The notes beneath the pieces were generated by a model that was not told where the DNA came from, made no database searches, and saw nothing but the letters and a program-made list of their open reading frames with translations. The translations under genes and the position numbers were made by a program. Shown one piece after another: positions 62,966 to 64,000 of a stretch of 64,000 nt of DNA (its first letter is position 1; each line of letters begins with the position of its first letter). The stretch spans positions 116,861 to 180,860 of the forward strand of contig CALDUY010000023.1 of the NCBI GenBank assembly GCA_937923405.1. The letters are read 5' to 3'. The DNA comes from an uncultured Gemmataceae bacterium (lineage in GTDB: Bacteria; Planctomycetota; Planctomycetia; Gemmatales; Gemmataceae).

Positions 62966-63387
62966 CGTTCAACCTGGGTGACGGCAACTCCAATCTGAAT
63001 TTTGGGATTCTGGCCGGGATCACCGTCGCCGGGAACCTGAACGTCAACGCCGGCCACGGCGACCTCACCCTCACGAACAACACGGCCATCATCAGCGGCA
63101 ACGCCTCGTTCAACCTGGGCAACGGCAACAACACTGTCAGTTTCCTGGTTGGATCGTCGGTGGGTGGAAAGCTCATCTATCGCTCGGGCAACGGCAACAA
63201 CAGCCTGACCCTGCAAGGGGCACAGACCTATCTGGTGGACGTGGTGTTCGGCTCGGGCGATGACACGATGGTGCTGAACAGCCCGGCGCTGATCCTGACC
63301 GGAAGCCTCGACGGCGGCGGCGGCAGCAATACCTTCACCCAGACCAACGGCGCCCTGGCACCCAATCTGATCCTCACCAACTTCTGA
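62950..63387 (+). CDS. Secreted beta-helix protein, C-terminal part (frame 3 of 3)
   Basis: Completes the gene with LGNLTFNLGDGNSNLNFGIL, AGNLNVNAGHGDLTLTNN and SFNLGNGNNTVSFLVGSSV repeats and ends in LILTNF. No start codon with ribosome site lies here, so it should be read with the upstream parts. A perfect stem-loop follows the stop. Confidence 0.65.
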   Translation: MLGNLTFNLGDGNSNLNFGILAGITVAGNLNVNAGHGDLTLTNNTAIISGNASFNLGNGNNTVSFLVGSSVGGKLIYRSGNGNNSLTLQGAQTYLVDVVFGSGDDTMVLNSPALILTGSLDGGGGSNTFTQTNGALAPNLILTNF

Positions 63388-63402
63388 GCCGAGCCGCCGT
63401 CC

Positions 63403-63430
63403 GATGGGGGAGTCGATTCTCTCCCCCATC
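63403..63430 (+). terminator. Stem-loop after the beta-helix gene
   Basis: A perfect ten-base stem GATGGGGGAG / CTCCCCCATC with an eight-base loop begins 16 bases after the stop at 63387. There is no T run after it; it may work in both directions, since a minus-strand gene ends at 63529. Confidence 0.55.
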
Positions 63431-63528
63431 GTGGCCGCGATCCGCCACCAGCGTTCCACTCGCTCGACCGCGGGGCACAGCACCGCTTTTTCGCTCAGCA
63501 GCCCGGCTCGCCGGATCTGCTGCAACGG

Positions 63529-63774
63529 TTAAAACTCTCCTTCCACATGGCCATCGTGGTGCACCAGGCTGTACCGCGGACCCTGTTTGGTCACATACGC
63601 CGAAACCTCGACGGCTATCTCTACGGCCTCCCCAATCGCGAAATACTGGTTCTGCGGGTTGTACCGCTGCACCAACACCCCGTCGATCTCGTAGTAAACC
63701 ACCTCGGTCCCCGTGTCCAGCGTCTTCCGCCAACGCTTCATCACCGTCCCTCGCACCAACAGCCCCTTAAGCAC
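63529..63774 (-). CDS. Small hypothetical protein downstream of transposase fragment
   Basis: An 81-residue protein, start GTG at 63774 with GGAGGAG six bases before it, or ATG at 63741. It contains VVYYEIDGVLVQRYNPQNQ and a His/Gly-rich end (LVHHDGHVEGEF). No family recognised. Its start overlaps the stop of the transposase fragment. Confidence 0.5.
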   Translation of the reverse strand: MLKGLLVRGTVMKRWRKTLDTGTEVVYYEIDGVLVQRYNPQNQYFAIGEAVEIAVEVSAYVTKQGPRYSLVHHDGHVEGEF

Positions 63775-64000
63775 GGGGGGCTCCTCCGCCGCTGCCGCCG
63801 TGGCTGCTGATGTAGTAGTGACTCGTCGTCGTGGTCACCCCACCCACCTCCCGTCGCCGCACCACCTCCACCACCGCCTTGACGTCCGGCCAGCCCGAAG
63901 GCAACCCCTCGGGGTCGTAGATCACCGCCACCGACCGCTCCTCGCTCCGGCCGTGCCCGTGGTCGCTGTCCGCGTGGTGGTCGAACGCGACGGCCTCGTA
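63767..64000 (-). mobile_element. ISAs1-type transposase fragment (cut by window edge, 3' truncated)
   Basis: The reading frame entering from the right edge gives DHHADSDHGHGRSEERSVAV then DPEGLPSGWPDVKAVV, REVGGVTTTTSHYYISS and a Gly-rich tail to a stop at 63767. Trp-Pro-x-Val/Leu-Lys-Ala-Val-Val and YYISS are landmarks of ISAs1/H-repeat transposases. In intact ones about 100 further residues follow YYISS, including a catalytic region with GxWxIEN; here they are replaced by SHGGSGGGAPRA, so the copy is truncated. Confidence 0.65.

Noticed and set aside
1..64000. tRNA or rRNA genes
   Set aside because: No cloverleaf-like or rRNA-like segment found by eye in the intergenic spaces; a covariance-model scan was not possible.

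Overview
The window looks like a chromosomal segment of a planctomycete, most likely of the Gemmata group. The signs are a Gemmata-type MTEEEW paralog, a DUF1559 pilin-like protein, tandem secreted sulfatases, ECF sigma factors paired with serine/threonine kinases, secreted proteins with the LExLEERxxP N-terminal motif, and a dockerin-like C-terminus. No photosystem, pigment-antenna operon or RNA gene is visible.

Layout. 1-8.9 kb is housekeeping and envelope: a kinase fragment, cardiolipin synthase, an ABC-2 exporter with a redoxin-like lipoprotein/secreted partner, a DUF1559 protein, a YchF-like GTPase and a dicarboxylate symporter. 8.9-22.97 kb is a visibly AT-richer island. On the minus strand it begins with a bacteriophytochrome hybrid histidine kinase. 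Divergent from this is a tightly packed plus-strand operon of twelve genes: ferredoxin-kinase fusion, heme oxygenase, ferredoxin-dependent bilin reductase, a second [2Fe-2S] ferredoxin, V4R protein, small repeat protein, phycobiliprotein-like globin, second V4R protein, serine/threonine kinase, small basic/disordered protein and two ParA-type ATPases. A NarL-type response regulator and a DHp-like small protein close the island on the minus strand. 23.4-26.7 kb is an ECF sigma/kinase-TPR pair. 26.8-30.5 kb is a zone of decaying genes (frameshifted HEAT protein, WD40 remnant, broken secreted protein). 30.6-45 kb holds sulfatases, a PQQ-like propeller protein, a sugar isomerase, agmatine deiminase, a YheT hydrolase, a PDZ-M6 protease, Rho and ThyX. 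44.9-47.2 kb is a second sigma/kinase pair. 47.7-55.3 kb is a Czc/Cus-type heavy-metal RND efflux operon with two small His-rich secreted proteins. 55.7-63.4 kb carries two large secreted beta-rich proteins, both interrupted by frameshifts, separated by remnants of an integrase/excisionase element. The window ends in a truncated ISAs1-type transposase.

The standout is the island at 9-22 kb. It contains all that is needed to turn heme into biliverdin and then into a reduced bilin (heme oxygenase, bilin reductase, two ferredoxins). It also has a biliverdin-type phytochrome to sense light, and a set of candidate bilin/tetrapyrrole-binding proteins (two V4R proteins and a phycobiliprotein-fold protein lacking the bilin-anchoring Cys). 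The gene content of the middle part resembles, as far as I remember it, the cyanobacterial slr0144-slr0152 photosystem II assembly cluster (V4R, small unknowns, V4R, ferredoxin, kinase), but here it sits in what looks like a non-photosynthetic planctomycete. I propose a light- or redox-responsive bilin-protein complex, phosphorylated by the two kinases and perhaps positioned in the cell by the ParA pair. Two of the small proteins share a nine-residue C-terminal motif that could be a recruitment tag for it.
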